The notes: generated by a model from the letters alone, not told the origin. Shown: positions 12,158 through 23,828, counted from the stretch's first letter. The stretch: 64,000 nucleotides of DNA from Durusdinium trenchii (GCA_963970005.1 CAXAMN010008369.1:86482-150481), one strand, 5' to 3'. Made by a program: numbers and translations.

Positions 12158-12325
12158 TTAGTAGTAAATGTCTTCAATAACTGTTAACTTAAAATGAAAG
12201 GCTTGCATTCCTATTATACTATCTTTATCTTGGTCTCCTTCAATAGCGGTGTTTATTTCTTCAACTGCTTTATGTAATACTTCATCTATATTATCTTCAT
12301 ATACATATTCATCAAAGTCATTCAT
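12158..12325 (-). CDS. small ORF relic (55 aa), unknown
   Basis: From ATG (complement of 12323-12325) to TAA (complement of 12158-12160). The protein is acidic: MNDFDEYVYEDNIDEVLHKA, then a helix, then QAFHFKLTVIEDIYY. Upstream on the same strand another frame reads KLDIEVQLVAKLPEKDYGK, so this is probably the 3' part of a longer, frameshifted gene. I recognise no family. Confidence 0.35.
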   Translation of the reverse strand: MNDFDEYVYEDNIDEVLHKAVEEINTAIEGDQDKDSIIGMQAFHFKLTVIEDIYY

Positions 12326-12574
12326 AAAGTAAATCTATCTATAGCTACATTCATTTTTCCATAGTCCTTTTCTGGGAGTTTTGCCACCAATTGAACTTCA
12401 ATATCAAGTTTAACTCTATAAAAGTTAAATCATCTTCTACTTATTCATAAATCAACTATAGTAATTATTCTTATTCTTCTGTTATTATGTCTTCTACACT
12501 TTTCAAACTAAATCACACTCCCTCTCTCATAATACAGTATTCAATTTTGTGTATCTTTTTCTTTTTTCTTGATT
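12326..12574 (-). other. degraded coding stretch upstream of the 55-aa relic
   Basis: Short frames on the minus strand suggest former coding sequence, but stops and shifts prevent a clear gene model. Confidence 0.25.
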
Positions 12575-12736
12575 TCAAATGTCGTGTCGTTTAGGACCAA
12601 GTCTTGAAATCTTATATTTGTTTTGTATTCTCTTCAATGCTTCACTATGTTTTATTTTCACATATTCAGGTTCGCCATGAGTATATGATAGAATATTAAT
12701 CAACACATTTACTGGCAAATCCTTCATACAATCCAT
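12575..12736 (-). CDS. small ORF (53 aa), unknown
   Basis: ATG at the complement of 12734-12736, stop at the complement of 12575-12577. It reads MDCMKDLPVNVLINILSYTH and continues KIKHSEALKRIQNKYKISRL. The LP..VL..ILSY start faintly recalls the F-box-like N-termini of some large DNA virus proteins, but the match is too short to name. It is divergent in orientation to the polymerase relic. Confidence 0.35.
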   Translation of the reverse strand: MDCMKDLPVNVLINILSYTHGEPEYVKIKHSEALKRIQNKYKISRLGPKRHDI

Positions 12737-12950
12737 CCACTAATATACTTAACTGACTAATCTTTAAGTAAATATTCCAAGATTAATATACGGTATTCTT
12801 TAAACAACTACTTAAAGATAGATTAAGTAAATACCATATAAAATCTTATATGATGAAAAAAGTTATAGACTATATGTTGAGTAATGATTTAGCAGAAATA
12901 TCAAAAATAGGAATAAACTAATTAAGGTCCAAAATCATAGATGAAAATAA

Positions 12951-13250
12951 ATTCAGATACAACAAAGACAAACCCATATCAAATGTTTAACAAAGATATT
13001 ATTATCAGTAAAGAAAACTAATGAATACAGAAGTTATGCTTTAAACAAGGCAAAGGGTGCTTTCAATGAAGGAAGAGTAAGACAAATACTGACCAAACAC
13101 GCAATCAGAAACAAATTTAGGGTCAGAGATGTTCAATCAGCATTTAGAGCATATGCTAATTCAATAGCTTTCGAAAATAAGCACTTTGAAGGAGAAAACG
13201 GTTTTAGAAATGATTGCGCACCAAAAACAAAGACTATTTTTAGTTTTTAA
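12951..13250 (+). pseudogene. open fragment just upstream of the polymerase relic
   Basis: A 99-codon stop-free frame without a start codon, ending at TAA 13248-13250. Its second half (KGAFNEGRVRQILTKHAIRN, then FRVRDVQSAFRAYANSIAFE) is protein-like. By position it could be the N-terminal region of the polymerase ORF or a separate small gene. Confidence 0.35.
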
Positions 13251-13925
13251 GACATAATAGAAGCATGAAACTTAACATAAGAACAGAAGGATTATTTGAA
13301 AAGCCTGAATATGATGATGGAGGAAATGAAATTGGTAGTCAAGAACTTGTGTATGCTTTACCATCAACATATTATACAATTCATAATGAGGATGAACTGA
13401 CACAAGCATTAGAAGATAGTGTTAAACAAACCTTTCTACAAATACAAAATCTTGAAGCATCAACCTCTAATTTAAGGTTTAAAACGATACTGTAATATCA
13501 GTCACCATTCACTATGACAAATTTGACCCAACAAGAGCAGGCAGTTTTATAGAATTACCAGAATGGATTAAGTTAAAACAGGCATGTATCAACATTAAAA
13601 AAGACACAAAATGCTTCAAATACTGTATTCAATTTATAGTCTTTCACAACAGTAAGCAAACATCACCCAGAGGAAATGTTCCACTATAGCAAATTGAATG
13701 ATGCCATTTTGAACTGGGATGGTGTAAAATTTTCCAACTTGTAATAGGGACATAGACAGATTTGAAGAAAACAACAAATTAGTTTCAAAAAAATGTTTTT
13801 GAAACTGATGACTGCCTTAATGATAAGAAGATATCATACATAGATGCACTAAACATAGAAATGCTAAATATGAAATTGATTTACTTAAAATCTATGATGA
13901 AGATACTAACGATCACTATGTATTA

Positions 13926-14537
13926 GTGAAAAACACAAGTAGATTACTTAGCTGCCAAAGCAATAAAAATATCAACAAGAAACACTACTGCCATCATTGC
14001 TTAAACCCTTTCTCATCAGAAAAGGCATATAAGAACCATCTTGGAAAGGGATGTATGGCATCAGAAGGACAACAAACAAAGATGCCTGATAAAGACACTT
14101 ACATAGAATTTGAAAAGCATAATACTAAATTGCCTTGTCCTTTTGTAATCTATGGTGATTTTGAATGTCTAACCACTAACTCTAACAATGGTACAAAAGG
14201 CACATATCAGGAACATAAACCGTGCGGTTATATGTTGAATGTAGTAAGCAGGATTGATAATACATGCCAACCATACTTATACAGAGGTGAGGATTGTATG
14301 AAGCATTTTGTTCAAAAACTGACTGAAATTAGGAAAGATATATTTGAAAACATGAATGTAAATAAACAAATGAATGAATTAACTTACAAACAAAAGACAG
14401 CGACCCACTGCTCGATATGTAATGAGGAATTCCAACCTGATGATGAGAAAGTCCGCGACCACTGCCACTTCACAGGTAAATACAGAGGTGCAGCGCATGT
14501 AAAATGTAATCTGGATTATTCATTTAGATGTTTTTAA
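13926..14537 (+). pseudogene. pPolB fragment: zinc-finger-like segment and 3'-5' exonuclease start
   Basis: Longest intact piece of the polymerase relic (203 codons). It contains CHHCLNPFSSEKAYKNHLGK, the exonuclease Exo I type motif FVIYGDFECLT, and later CSICNEEFQPDDEKVRDHCH. Paired CxxC and H residues are retained. It ends when the frame shifts just before FHNLKNYDAHL. Confidence 0.7.
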
Positions 14538-14587
14538 ACTCCCTATCTTCTTTCATAATCTTAAAAACTATGACGCACACTTGATCA

Positions 14588-15214
14588 TTGATCATTGCCA
14601 GAGCAAATGAACTAAACATAGAACTAAACCAAAACAAAATAATAGATGTAATAGCACAAAACAGTGAAAAGTTCATAACCTTTTCATTTGTTGCTTATCA
14701 GTTTAAAGACAGCTTCGCTTTCTTAACTGCGTCATTGGATAAGTTAGTTAGATCAAACAAATATGAAGGAAATCAACAGATTAAAGATTGGGAAACTCGT
14801 TTCAGATATACAAGCACCAACCCATATATCAAATCTAAAACGGATTTGAATTTGCTGACTGATAAGGGTGTATATCCATACGACTATATGAACTCATGGG
14901 ATAGATTTTATGAAACAAAACTACCAAAGACATAATATTTTTACAGCACATTATATGAAGAACACATAACTGACAAAGACTACACCAGAGCAAATATTGT
15001 ATGGAACCATTTTACCATTAAAATCCTTGGTGAATATCATGATTTGTATTTGATGACTGATGTATATTTACTGACTGATTTTTTTGAACATTTTAGGGAT
15101 ATGTGTTTGAACCATTATGGATTAGACCCAGCATATTATATCACTTCACCTAACTATTCTTGGAATGCCTTTTTATCATCGACTACAACAAATACACATA
15201 AAAGACATGTATGA
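14588..15214 (+). pseudogene. pPolB fragment: exonuclease to palm linker
   Basis: One frame broken only by an in-frame TAA at 14933-14935. Before it lies DSFAFLTASLDKLV and KGVYPYDYMNSWDRFYETKL. After it lie DLYLMTDVYLLTDFFEHFRD and YYITSPNYSWNAF. The order matches Polinton-type polymerases, in which this stretch leads to the palm. Confidence 0.65.
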
Positions 15215-15423
15215 GATGATTGAACATGGATTAAGAGGAGGAATGACACAGTGCTCCTTTGAGAAAGTAGAAGCAAACAATAATATGAAGATTATGATAA
15301 ATCTAAACCTTCATCATACATAAGTTATTTAGATGCTAATAACCTTTACGGATTAGCAATGTGTAAGAAACTGCCATATTGTGATTTTGAATGGTATTAC
15401 GGTAGAATGGATGAAAGAGAGTA

Positions 15424-16078
15424 ATGAACTATAGTGATGATGATGACGTAGGATACATATTAGAAGTTGATTTAGATTATCCAAAAGAACTACATTATTT
15501 ACATAAAGACTATCCATTAGCACCTGAAATCATGAGTATCAATGAGAATATGCTTTCAAACGTCCAGAAGGATATACATAAATATTATTGTGGAAAAGAT
15601 GCCAGTGATGAAAAAAAAAATAAGTTAGTATTGAATGTAATGGATAAAAAAAAGTATGTTTTACACATATCAGCATTGAAATTCTATCTGCAACACGGAT
15701 TACGTCTTAAAAAAGTCCATAGAGCAATCAGTTTCAAACAAGCACACTTCTTAAAACCATTCATTGAATTCAACACTGAAAAGAGAAATAATAATGCCAA
15801 CAATGACTTTGAAAAAGATTTGTTTAAGTTAATGAATAATAGCGTATACGGCAAGACCATGGAGAATGTAAGAAAGCATGGTGATTTTGAAATTGTCAAT
15901 ACGCCTGAACGCTTCCAAAAACTGGTAAATAAACCGCTATTCAAACACAGACATATCATAAATGAAGACCTTGTAATCGTTGAAACCGATAAACACACAG
16001 TGGAACTAAACAAACCTATCTATATGGGTATGTCTATTTTAGACTATTCTAAAATTCACATGTATTCCTTCTATAATG
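15424..16078 (+). pseudogene. pPolB fragment: palm motif B, truncated before motif C
   Basis: Reads YVLHISALKFYLQHGLRLKK, RAISFKQAHFLKPFIEFNT, then NNSVYGKTMENVRKHG and NKPIYMGMSILDYSKIHMY. It is preceded in the same frame by motif A and an in-frame TAA (15421). At about 16078 AT-rich sequence gives way to ordinary host sequence, so the open frame beyond this point (to 16269) is not polymerase. Confidence 0.7.
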
Positions 16079-17520
16079 GCCTTAATGTCAGTTCAAAGAG
16101 GCAAACGACGAAGGTTATGGGTTCCCTACACTCCATTGGGAAGCCAAAGCCTCATCTTCCCATCCAAAGCAGTCATGGAAGAAATGAGCCAGTTGCCTTC
16201 CATGAAAAACGGCATGACTCCAAGGCATGGAAGACTACATCAGGACCCAGATTCCCGGAGATGGGGTGATACCGCCTGTCTAAGAGCAGACGTGAGGCCT
16301 GTGACAGACCCTTGTTCAGAGTCTCCAGCTCTTTGTTGAGTGAGGTGAGGATCAGGGACATCTAGTGCCATGGGATGAGACATGCCATGAGGGTAGGGGG
16401 TTTTGCCAAAAGGTGTAGGTTTTGCCATGAGATTTTCATTTGGGTGAACCATCCCCCAAAAGGAGATGCAGGTTGAGTCCCCGTCCCCTTCAAACATCCA
16501 CCGTTGTATGAAAAAACAGTTCGGTGCCTTCTTAGAAAAGCAGTTCGGATGAGCTCAGTTGGACACCATCCCTTTTTGGCATCCGTTCTTCGAATTCTTC
16601 TCATAGTTCTCCTATAGTTCTTCTTGCAGAGAGAAATGCAGTCGGTCTCGTGAACCTGGTGCAGATATCATGGTAGCCAAAGAGCTCAGTGAGCATATAA
16701 CGACCTGAGAGGAGACAGTGCACATCAATCACGGTCACTGCGACAAAGGATCAATCACGGTTTCCGTGAGAACCTGCATGGCCACGGGCAGCTGCCCTAA
16801 CCTCAGCCAGAAACTGCACTCGGTTCAGAGTGGCTTGACGACTCTGTCCATCAACAGCCCAACCCAAGCGAAGAGCCATGACATCTGATGGTTCGGGTGG
16901 ACGACCAGCACTAAAGAAGGAACACCTCCAAGCGAAAAATCATGCCATCATTGTCCTCACTATCTCGCTGACAGAGAGGACCATGAACGAGGGAAACAGG
17001 ATCATGTTTGGGAGCTTTGCGGTGAAGCTTGTCATAAGGGCTTCTTGATGCTCTACTGAGCACCCCTTGTTGTTCAACTGACAAATCGTGGTACTCGTAG
17101 ATGCGTCTCATGCGTGACACAGTACCCAAGCAGTGCCAAGCAGCCCATCTTTTTTTTGGGGGGACATCCATTCCATCCATCCCGTTCTGCTTGTCTTGGA
17201 AGCAGCGATCATCGTTTGAGTTATTCAACATGTTTCCCACCCCCCCGACGGCGGGCGCAGGAAGCACCAGAGCGGCGAGCTCTCAGACAAGGCACGTCTT
17301 CCGTTCCAAAGCAAATCAGAACGCGTAGACCGACTGGGATGGAGTCTGGGACCTGTTCGGCAACAACCCAAGTCGCCTAAGCGTATAGAGGTATGATTTA
17401 AACATGTCGTCACCCTTTCCAACCGTCACGAGTCGGCCCGCTTTTGGATGACGGCATTTCGGAGTGTTTTGTTGCATGCTTTTGGGGAACGAGAGGAGAC
17501 TCGTTTTCACATCCCTGCAG
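16079..17520. other. host sequence right of the AT-rich island
   Basis: No supported gene. A minus-strand frame at 16173-16361 (LNKELETLNKGLSQASRLL) is helical in character, but I could not connect it to splice signals or a family. Confidence 0.35.
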
Positions 17521-17644
17521 ACGTGCATCAACACAGGTGCTGGCCTTCCACACCACCCGCGGCGCGGCCATCTGCGGCCTGGTGCCACATGCGCGGCCGG
17601 AGGACGTGGAGAACCAAGGCACGGCTGGGCAGTGGAGGGAGTGA
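17521..17644 (+). CDS. orphan terminal exon
   Basis: Follows a CCCTGCAG acceptor. The frame contains STQVLAFHTTRGAAICGLVP and then HARPEDVENQGTAGQWRE with TGA at 17642-17644. Unrecognised. Confidence 0.28.
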
Positions 17645-18448
17645 TGCAGGATGGGTACAGGTGGAGAGGTGGGATATGGTGGGGTAGCCTTCTGAAAAAT
17701 TGCATGTTGATGGACGAGTATCCTGCATCATTTATGATCGTTTATGTCTTTGTTCAATCTGGTCGTGGCTGTGTGACGGGTCTTTTTTTTTCAGGGGATC
17801 AGGACCTTTGCTCTCATTTTAAACGTAAGATTTGTAAGTATTTCGAAAGAAGACCTGCTGTTCAATCCCACCACATCACTTATATTGGCAGCTGATCCCA
17901 ACCAATCAAATAGATGAGCATCATTTTTCATGGCCCCAAGAGTACAGTGCGGCGTATAGGCAAGTAATGTGTCACTGTGTAAGTGGTACGCAAGTAAACG
18001 CACACATCATTACCTTGATTTTGTGCCCTTCACCTGTACCTGAAACGAAGTGCCCCTCTCCCCATGCCACCTAGGCACCGCCGTTCTCATCCGCTATGGG
18101 GAAACCTCACACTCGTCGCGTGTGGGGACCTCAGAATGTTTGCAGTTGAGGTACTGAAGCCCGAAGGGTGTATATAAGTGGACCAAGCCTCAGTCGGTGG
18201 ATGAAGCATGAGCTTCATGGTACCTGAGCGGATTTTTGCGGATTTGGTTCCGGGGAGCCAAATGTGACTCTTCGTTAGCCACGGTGAGTTCGCCACACAT
18301 GGTTCTCCATGGTGTTTCCCACCCCAGCTGCTTGCAAGACGTTTTTCTATCGGATAGAATTGTGTAACATCTATCTTGTGTAACATCACCACCCACCACT
18401 GCCAGAAGGGCTTCACGTGGTGCACCTTTCTGTTTCTATCCATCGCAG
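17645..18448. other. non-coding
   Basis: No gene supported on either strand. Confidence 0.4.
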
Positions 18449-18675
18449 CTTTTCTGGCGGTGCACCGGCCCAGCTCCTCCTTGAGACCTCTTCGCGCGCG
18501 ACGGTTGACGTCCGTGGACCAGCGACCCCTCTTCGAGGCGACCCGCAGCTCTCCTCCCTCGGTGGACGACGTGGAGCGGGTCTTAGAGGCCGAAGTCCAG
18601 GCGATGGGCTTGGAGGCGCCGCACGCGGCCGCACGGTGGCGGTGGTGGCCTAAGGGCACCCGTTCCACGACGTGA
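18449..18675 (+). CDS. orphan exon or C-terminus, unknown
   Basis: After a CATCGCAG acceptor the frame reads FLAVHRPSSSLRPLRARRL and then SVDDVERVLEAEVQAMGLEA before TGA at 18673-18675. The opposite strand is also open (18087-18668), a side effect of GC-rich sequence, so the strand choice is tentative. Confidence 0.25.
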
Positions 18676-19972
18676 CGGCAGGGCGACGTAGCACCTAAGG
18701 GCCATCACCCCACGGAGGTGATGAAGCAGGTCTTGGATCTTGGAGTTGATGAGTTGAAAGGTGGAAAATAGGTTGAAGTTTGACCTGGACTGGGGATCCC
18801 AGTACCAAAAGACTGGACATGCAGGGCAAATTCTGTGCCAACGACCGCCAAAGACCCTATTGTTCTTTGTTGCATTGACACCCTATGCGGCCCCCCTCGC
18901 CCTAGACTCCAGCGGAAGTGGCGAAACGAACCATTGGCGTGTTCATCTCTTTTCATTGTTCCACAGAACATTTGAATAGAACTCAGTCGAATTCGTTTCG
19001 GAGACATGAAATATGCCGGCCCAACATATGCAGGGAATGTCTCGGCGGAATTCTTCGAGATCTTTCTTCTTGGATGCATTTCCACATGGCCGCTATATTC
19101 ACATGGCCAGGATCTGGAGCATCTGGATTCCCTGGAAGTCGCCCAACTCTCTGGACGCCTGGAGTGCCTTGGAAGACTCTGATTGGAGAAGGAAGAAGAC
19201 TCAGATCGGTAGGAGATTCGCAGTTTCTGAGACATGAAAGAACACCAAGAGAATTCCATAGATGTTTTTTTGTTCTGAAAGGAACGCATCCAAAACAGCT
19301 CCGTTGGGAAAAGCGTTTGACTCTACATCATCATTGTTTTTCTTACAGGAGGCCTGTGTCCTCTTTGTGCGGTGCAGTTCTAAGTGGACCCTGCTTTGAC
19401 GGATGAACCAGGAGGTCCTGCAAACCCTCAAACCCTATATACCAAGCCTTGCACCCGGGCAAGCCCCCCTGGGATTTGAAACTCTTTGACGTCAAAAGCC
19501 GTGGACACATTGGAATGACTTCAAGTCAAGTGAGTGGTAAATCCAGGTAAATCTGCCAGGAGGGCTGCTGAATCAACCAGGGTCGCCCATTCGACACCCG
19601 TGCGCTTCATTGCCCTGGCGCTGTTGGCGCTCAGTCCGTATTCGCAGTCAGCTGATACGACAGAAATGCTCATGGACTTGGGCGGAAAAGCAATCTGATG
19701 TTTCAGACCTCTCGATTCTTCTTCCAGACTCCCCACCAAATCTCTTGCATCAATTTGCATCAACTCCTTTAGTCCACCAGTCCTACTTCAGTCCATTCCA
19801 CTTCCCTTCCGTTTTCTTCAACTCGATTTGACTGACCACTTACATCCACTCACCCCCAGCCAACATCTCCATGTCCTCCCCCTCTCTTCAAACCACTTTC
19901 GCCCCCTCCACCTCCACCTCCATTCTCAGGATCTACCCGATCCACCTAAGCCCACCGCCTCCGTCGCCCCAG
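18676..19972. other. non-coding
   Basis: Open frames on both strands around 18705-19406 lack splice logic or family resemblance. Confidence 0.35.
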
Positions 19973-20042
19973 GCGCCGCTGCGGGCTGCGCCTCGACGTC
20001 TACGGCTCCGAGCCCTCGCTGCGCGCGTGGGCGGAAGACGCG
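19973..20042 (+). CDS. orphan internal exon
   Basis: CCCCAG acceptor, GCG/GTGAGG donor, frame RRCGLRLDVYGSEPSLRAWA followed by EDA. Protein-like; no family assigned. It may belong to the gene with the ACP-like exons downstream. Confidence 0.3.
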
Positions 20043-20920
20043 GTGAGGAGGGACGGCGTGCGGAGCGCGTGCGTCAGCGCGGTGGAGCGCGGTGGAAGCA
20101 TTCAGTGGCCAATTTCCACTGGAATGTTCCATTGGAGCCGAATTTGGTTTGCTCATTGGGACATGAGACATCCCGCGCAGTCAGGTACAGGTCCAGTGCA
20201 GTTCACTTCCTACGCTTCAGATTGCACCGCACACGGCCGCAATTGTGGGAGATAATTAGGACCCGCGTGGGCCTAGTTTCTGCAAGGGTACCACAGGTAC
20301 CCCCTACCGCTACCTTTACACCTTTGTCATGGCAGGAGTTCTTCCTCGTGGGTCCGGTCCGTGTTCCGTCTGGCACAGCGAGACAAATCACCTGTGAACC
20401 TGAAACAGCTACCAACCGACCAACCCAATCCCCCCCCTTGCGGCCTTTGAGCCAGCTTTCTCCCCTGAGAACCAAGCCGAGCCGAATGCCCCCATAGGAA
20501 CGCCCAGAGCAAAAGCACCTCCGCAGCGCATGGTGCGGCACGTCACCTGGAAGCCAAGTGCGGTGGATGCAGGACACCTGGGTGGAGCAACGAACCAATG
20601 AGGGGTTGCTACATATTACCATCTGAGGAGGAAGATCGCAGGGATTTGAATGGATACGCAATGGTGCAAAGCCTCCCAGGTGTATACCAGATGCTTCTGC
20701 CCAGATTTGCATAGTCTATGTTGGCCATTCGCAGGAAGAGTTAGTTGATGACTAGCCATCAGCAACACCGCTTTTCAACAAAGCAAGAAGAGATACAGGA
20801 TCCAAACTCTGCTGGTTTCCCCGTAGGTTTCACCATCTTCATTCGGACATCGCACATGTTTTCACCCAGACAACATGGGCAAATCCCGACGGCCCCAGAG
20901 CTGGGTGCAGTCTTCCTGAG
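20043..20920. other. intron or spacer
   Basis: No supported exon. Confidence 0.35.
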
Positions 20921-20970
20921 GTGCTTTGGGGCTACCAGAGCTGCGAGGCTTGTTGCAAGAGACCCTGGCA
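20921..20970 (+). CDS. ACP-like domain, helix I exon (candidate)
   Basis: The frame GLPELRGLLQETLAE resembles the first helix of acyl/peptidyl carrier proteins. If it ends at GAG/GC (20971, GC donor), it joins in phase 0 to the exon at 21404, giving LAE-VGG..., similar to the E-V-(L/V)-G step common after helix I. The frame continues open past this point, so the 3' edge is inferred. Confidence 0.35.
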
Positions 20971-21403
20971 GAGGCGCTGGGGAGTGGAGGGGTTGGTGGG
21001 CTGGGCGCTTTAGTCCATGGAGTTTTCAGGACATGTTTGGAACTGTACCTGGTCGATCCTGGTGGTAGGAAGATGATGGTATCTGCAGCTCAGGCAAGTT
21101 CATTCCGAGTGCTTCCAGGTTTTCTGGCAAGCTGTGTGCAGATTTCATGGACAAACCTGTGCACCACTCTAGGTTTACTTGGCAACCTCGAACTTTATCT
21201 CAGAGATCAAGCCATGCACATCTCAGGTATCAGAATTCCAAACTCCCACCGCTCCGATTCGCGGCTGTTTCGCGTCTTTTGTCTGGAAAACGTTTGAAAG
21301 CACTGATGTTGCCGGGCGGAACTCGACCCCCAACACGAAACCGCCCCCCCAACTGCAGTTCCCTCTCCCCTCTCCCCTCCCACCGGGATCCAGTCCGGCC
21401 AAG

Positions 21404-21490
21404 GTGGGCGGCACCGCGACGTCCGGCAGCGCCAGCAGCGCGAGGTCTGGCGGCAGCTTGCAGGACCTGGGTCTGGACTCTCTGGACTTG
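21404..21490 (+). CDS. ACP-like domain, phosphopantetheine-site exon
   Basis: After an AAG acceptor the frame runs through a Ser/Gly-rich loop to LQDLGLDSLDL. This matches the carrier-protein signature LGLDSL, whose serine carries the 4'-phosphopantetheine arm. It ends at TTG/GTGAG, a good donor at 21491. Carrier proteins shuttle acyl chains in fatty-acid or polyketide synthesis; which system this serves cannot be told. Confidence 0.45.
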
Positions 21491-21724
21491 GTGAGCCCGG
21501 CCAACTTGGAGAAGACGAAGTTCCGAAGGGCGGGGGGAAGGTTCCCGAACTGACCATCAGTTAGATCGGAGTGGGGTTGCCAGTAGATGACCTTTGATCA
21601 AGTTCGCAAGCGGCGGAGTGGATTTGGCGGGAGTGAGATTGCCAAGGTGGTGTCCCTGATGTCCGATGGGAGCAACAGACGCCCAAGTTGCGGTGAAACA
21701 CTTCATTGAAGCGTCCGCGGCCAG

Positions 21725-21786
21725 GCGCGCTTGCAGTCCACCATCCAGAAGCGTTTCGGCATCGAGCTCGCCTTGGAGGCAAGAAG
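21725..21786 (+). CDS. ACP-like domain, helix II-III exon
   Basis: Starting after CCAG (21721-21724), the frame ARLQSTIQKRFGIELALEAR joins in phase to ...GLDSLDL. The spacing then equals that of carrier proteins, with twelve residues from DSLxx through QKRFG. The pattern ...IQKRFGIEL is typical of polyketide-type ACP helices. Donor AG/GTGTG at 21787. Confidence 0.45.
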
Positions 21787-23828
21787 GTGTGTTGAGGCAA
21801 AGGGGAGCAAGTCACTCCATCAGTCTCACGAATTCTCTATTCACTGCAGGGGTGTTGCACTGGACAGAATGGGACTTCTCGCATCTGGAGCTTTCTCCAG
21901 CTTGGACTTTGCCCATGCATACCACCTGATCGGGACAAGTAAGAGCTCTGATTCCGGGTGGTCAAATCAATCTATTTGCCATTGCCAGCAAACCCAGGGT
22001 TACAATTGGGTCAAACAAACCGCTGGATGGATCGCACAGTGCTTAAGTGGATGGATCGCTGGTGATGAGGTAGACTTTGAAGTTTTTTTATAGTTCTTTT
22101 TCCAGGAGAACCACAACGGGGTCCTTGTAACATGATGCAAATACGCATTGACACCAGGACGCCGGGCATGTATATGTTTTGTTAGCCTTATCAGCAGGGA
22201 GGCGATCCAAGCAAATGATCCTTGAGGTTGAGGGAAGACCAAGCAGTTACAGTAACATTTTCTTTATGCCTGGCACCCGGTGTGTTACGACCATTGGAGT
22301 CTTCCTAAGTCAATCAGGGCTCCCGTCTTGCCAAGGCAAAAGCCTTGCAAGCAAAAGCTGGGCGAAGTTAATGGGTTCACCATGGTTCACCCACTGGGCA
22401 ACTCCTGGGACGTGTACTCACAGAAAAAGAACTGGTCTTCTTTGCTCAAGCTGAGCCGAATCGCATCAAATCTCATGCAGATCATCACACTGAAACGCCA
22501 GGGTCTTGCCAGCTGCAGAGTCTCACTAATACTATCCATTTGAGTATACAACGCATGGCCATGGCACACCAACAAAACAGCAACACCCCCCTCCCCCTCC
22601 TCAATGCACCACCCGAGCCCAAACCGAAACCCCCCAAAGCGAAAGCTTCCGACCGCCCCCCCCCGAGTCACCGACCCTTAGCCCCCCCGAGTTGCCTCCC
22701 ATGGCTCGTCTCTTGCGACGCCCGCTGCTTCGACGTGCTCGTCCGGTGGCTGTGGCGGTCTTCGTGATGGCTCCATTGCTGGGCGCCTGGAGTGCCAGGA
22801 GGGGATGGAGGATGGAGACCCTGGCTCTGCACGGGAGGGCAGTGGTGGACAAAGTGCCAAACCGCAGAGTAGAATGGACATGGACATGGAATATTACATA
22901 ATTAATTAAGATAAATTTAAATATCTTGGATCATCTTGGGTGCGTATGGCGTATAGAGGCATCCGTTTCAACTGACCTCTAAGGGACTTTCTGATCAGCG
23001 GATGGGTAATCAGATGGTCATCAGCTGTGCTGAAAACACTACTGCACTCCCTCAATGCTCCCTTTCTACGCGGTATCCATCCGCGACGTCTACGTCTACG
23101 TCCCCGGTTTGGGGGAACGCAGGATGGCCAGGAATTGTTGGAATATCATTTTTCTTTGGTAGAGTTGCAGTTTTTCCATGCTTTTTCTGGTGTACCTAGA
23201 ATATATTCAGCTCAGATATTTTTTTGCTCAGGAGTATGGACTGCGAAGGTCTAGTTTGGCTGGCACTTTCCAAAAGTCTTATTTTGTTTTTGGAGCCATG
23301 TTTGTGGATCCACATTAGGCATCCCAGGCAGAGTTTTGGGGGCGGGTGGCAGCAGACGTCATTGGAGACGTTTGCTGAGGATCTTTTCTTAACATGCTCG
23401 AAGCTCAAGTAAATCCTAGGCACAGAAATGCTTACAACCTCAGTTGCTCGCATGTGCCCAGACATGCTCTGCGAGGTTGTGATGGGTCAAGAAACCTCAA
23501 GGGTCCCCCATCTCCATAAAGCCTCGCTGGCCGACGCGCTGGCGCGCTGGCGCGCGCTGGCACGCCAGGGCCATGGCAAAGCCGCCGCTGATGGCGATGG
23601 AGAAGACCATGGACTTGAAACGCTTTATGGGCTCCTGGTCTCTTGGATTGGCACTGACCTCGACTGATGATGGACCCTCCAAGGTTTTTCCCTCAGATTC
23701 GGGCCATGTGAGTTGTTGACAGATGCTCGAGAACTTTCTGGCAAAGTCAGATTTGGGGGTGAAGTATCCCAGAAATGCTCCTCAGCAACCACCCGCGGAG
23801 GACCCCGCATCTTCTTGTTTCTCCTCAG
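21787..23828. other. mostly non-coding; possible exon near 22.7 kb
   Basis: A frame at 22701-22800 opening with ATG (MARLLRRPLLRRARPVAVAV) has a basic then hydrophobic start, like a signal peptide, but no downstream partner. A GC-rich stretch at 23518-23660 is open on both strands. Nothing else is supportable. Confidence 0.25.

Larger units (their letters stand above)
11650..16078. mobile_element. AT-rich island: truncated Polinton/Maverick-like element (degraded)
   Basis: Base composition switches sharply to strongly AT-rich at about 11650 and back at about 16080, unlike anything else in the window. The island carries a broken protein-primed family-B DNA polymerase on + (13265-16078) and small ORF relics on - (12158-12325, 12575-12736). 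The polymerase stops before its DTDS metal-binding motif, exactly where composition returns to normal, so the element is truncated on the right. No capsid, integrase, packaging ATPase or protease gene and no terminal inverted repeats are visible. Alternatives are an endogenous polinton-like virus fragment or a chimeric contig join. Confidence 0.65.
13265..16078 (+). pseudogene. protein-primed family-B DNA polymerase (pPolB), broken and truncated
   Basis: Successive frames carry pPolB landmarks in the right order. These are the N-terminal region (13265-13689), a C-x2-C...H zinc-finger-like segment and exonuclease motif with a CHFTGKYRGAAHVKCN signature (13926-14537), FHNLKNYDAHL (about 14556-14590), LLTDKGVYPYDYM (14860-14890), YLDANNLYGLAM (palm motif A, about 15325-15365) and KLMNNSVYGKTMEN (motif B, about 15826-15870). 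In-frame TAA stops occur at 14933 and 15421, and there are several frameshifts, for example near 13497, 13680, 14540, 15200 and 15320. Motif C (DTDS) is missing. It is closest in style to Polinton/Maverick polymerases and cannot be functional as it stands. Confidence 0.75.

Noticed and set aside
16079-16269. Continuation of the DNA polymerase beyond 16078
   Set aside because: The frame stays open to 16269, but the sequence loses AT-rich composition and polymerase motifs at 16078, so the overlap is fortuitous.
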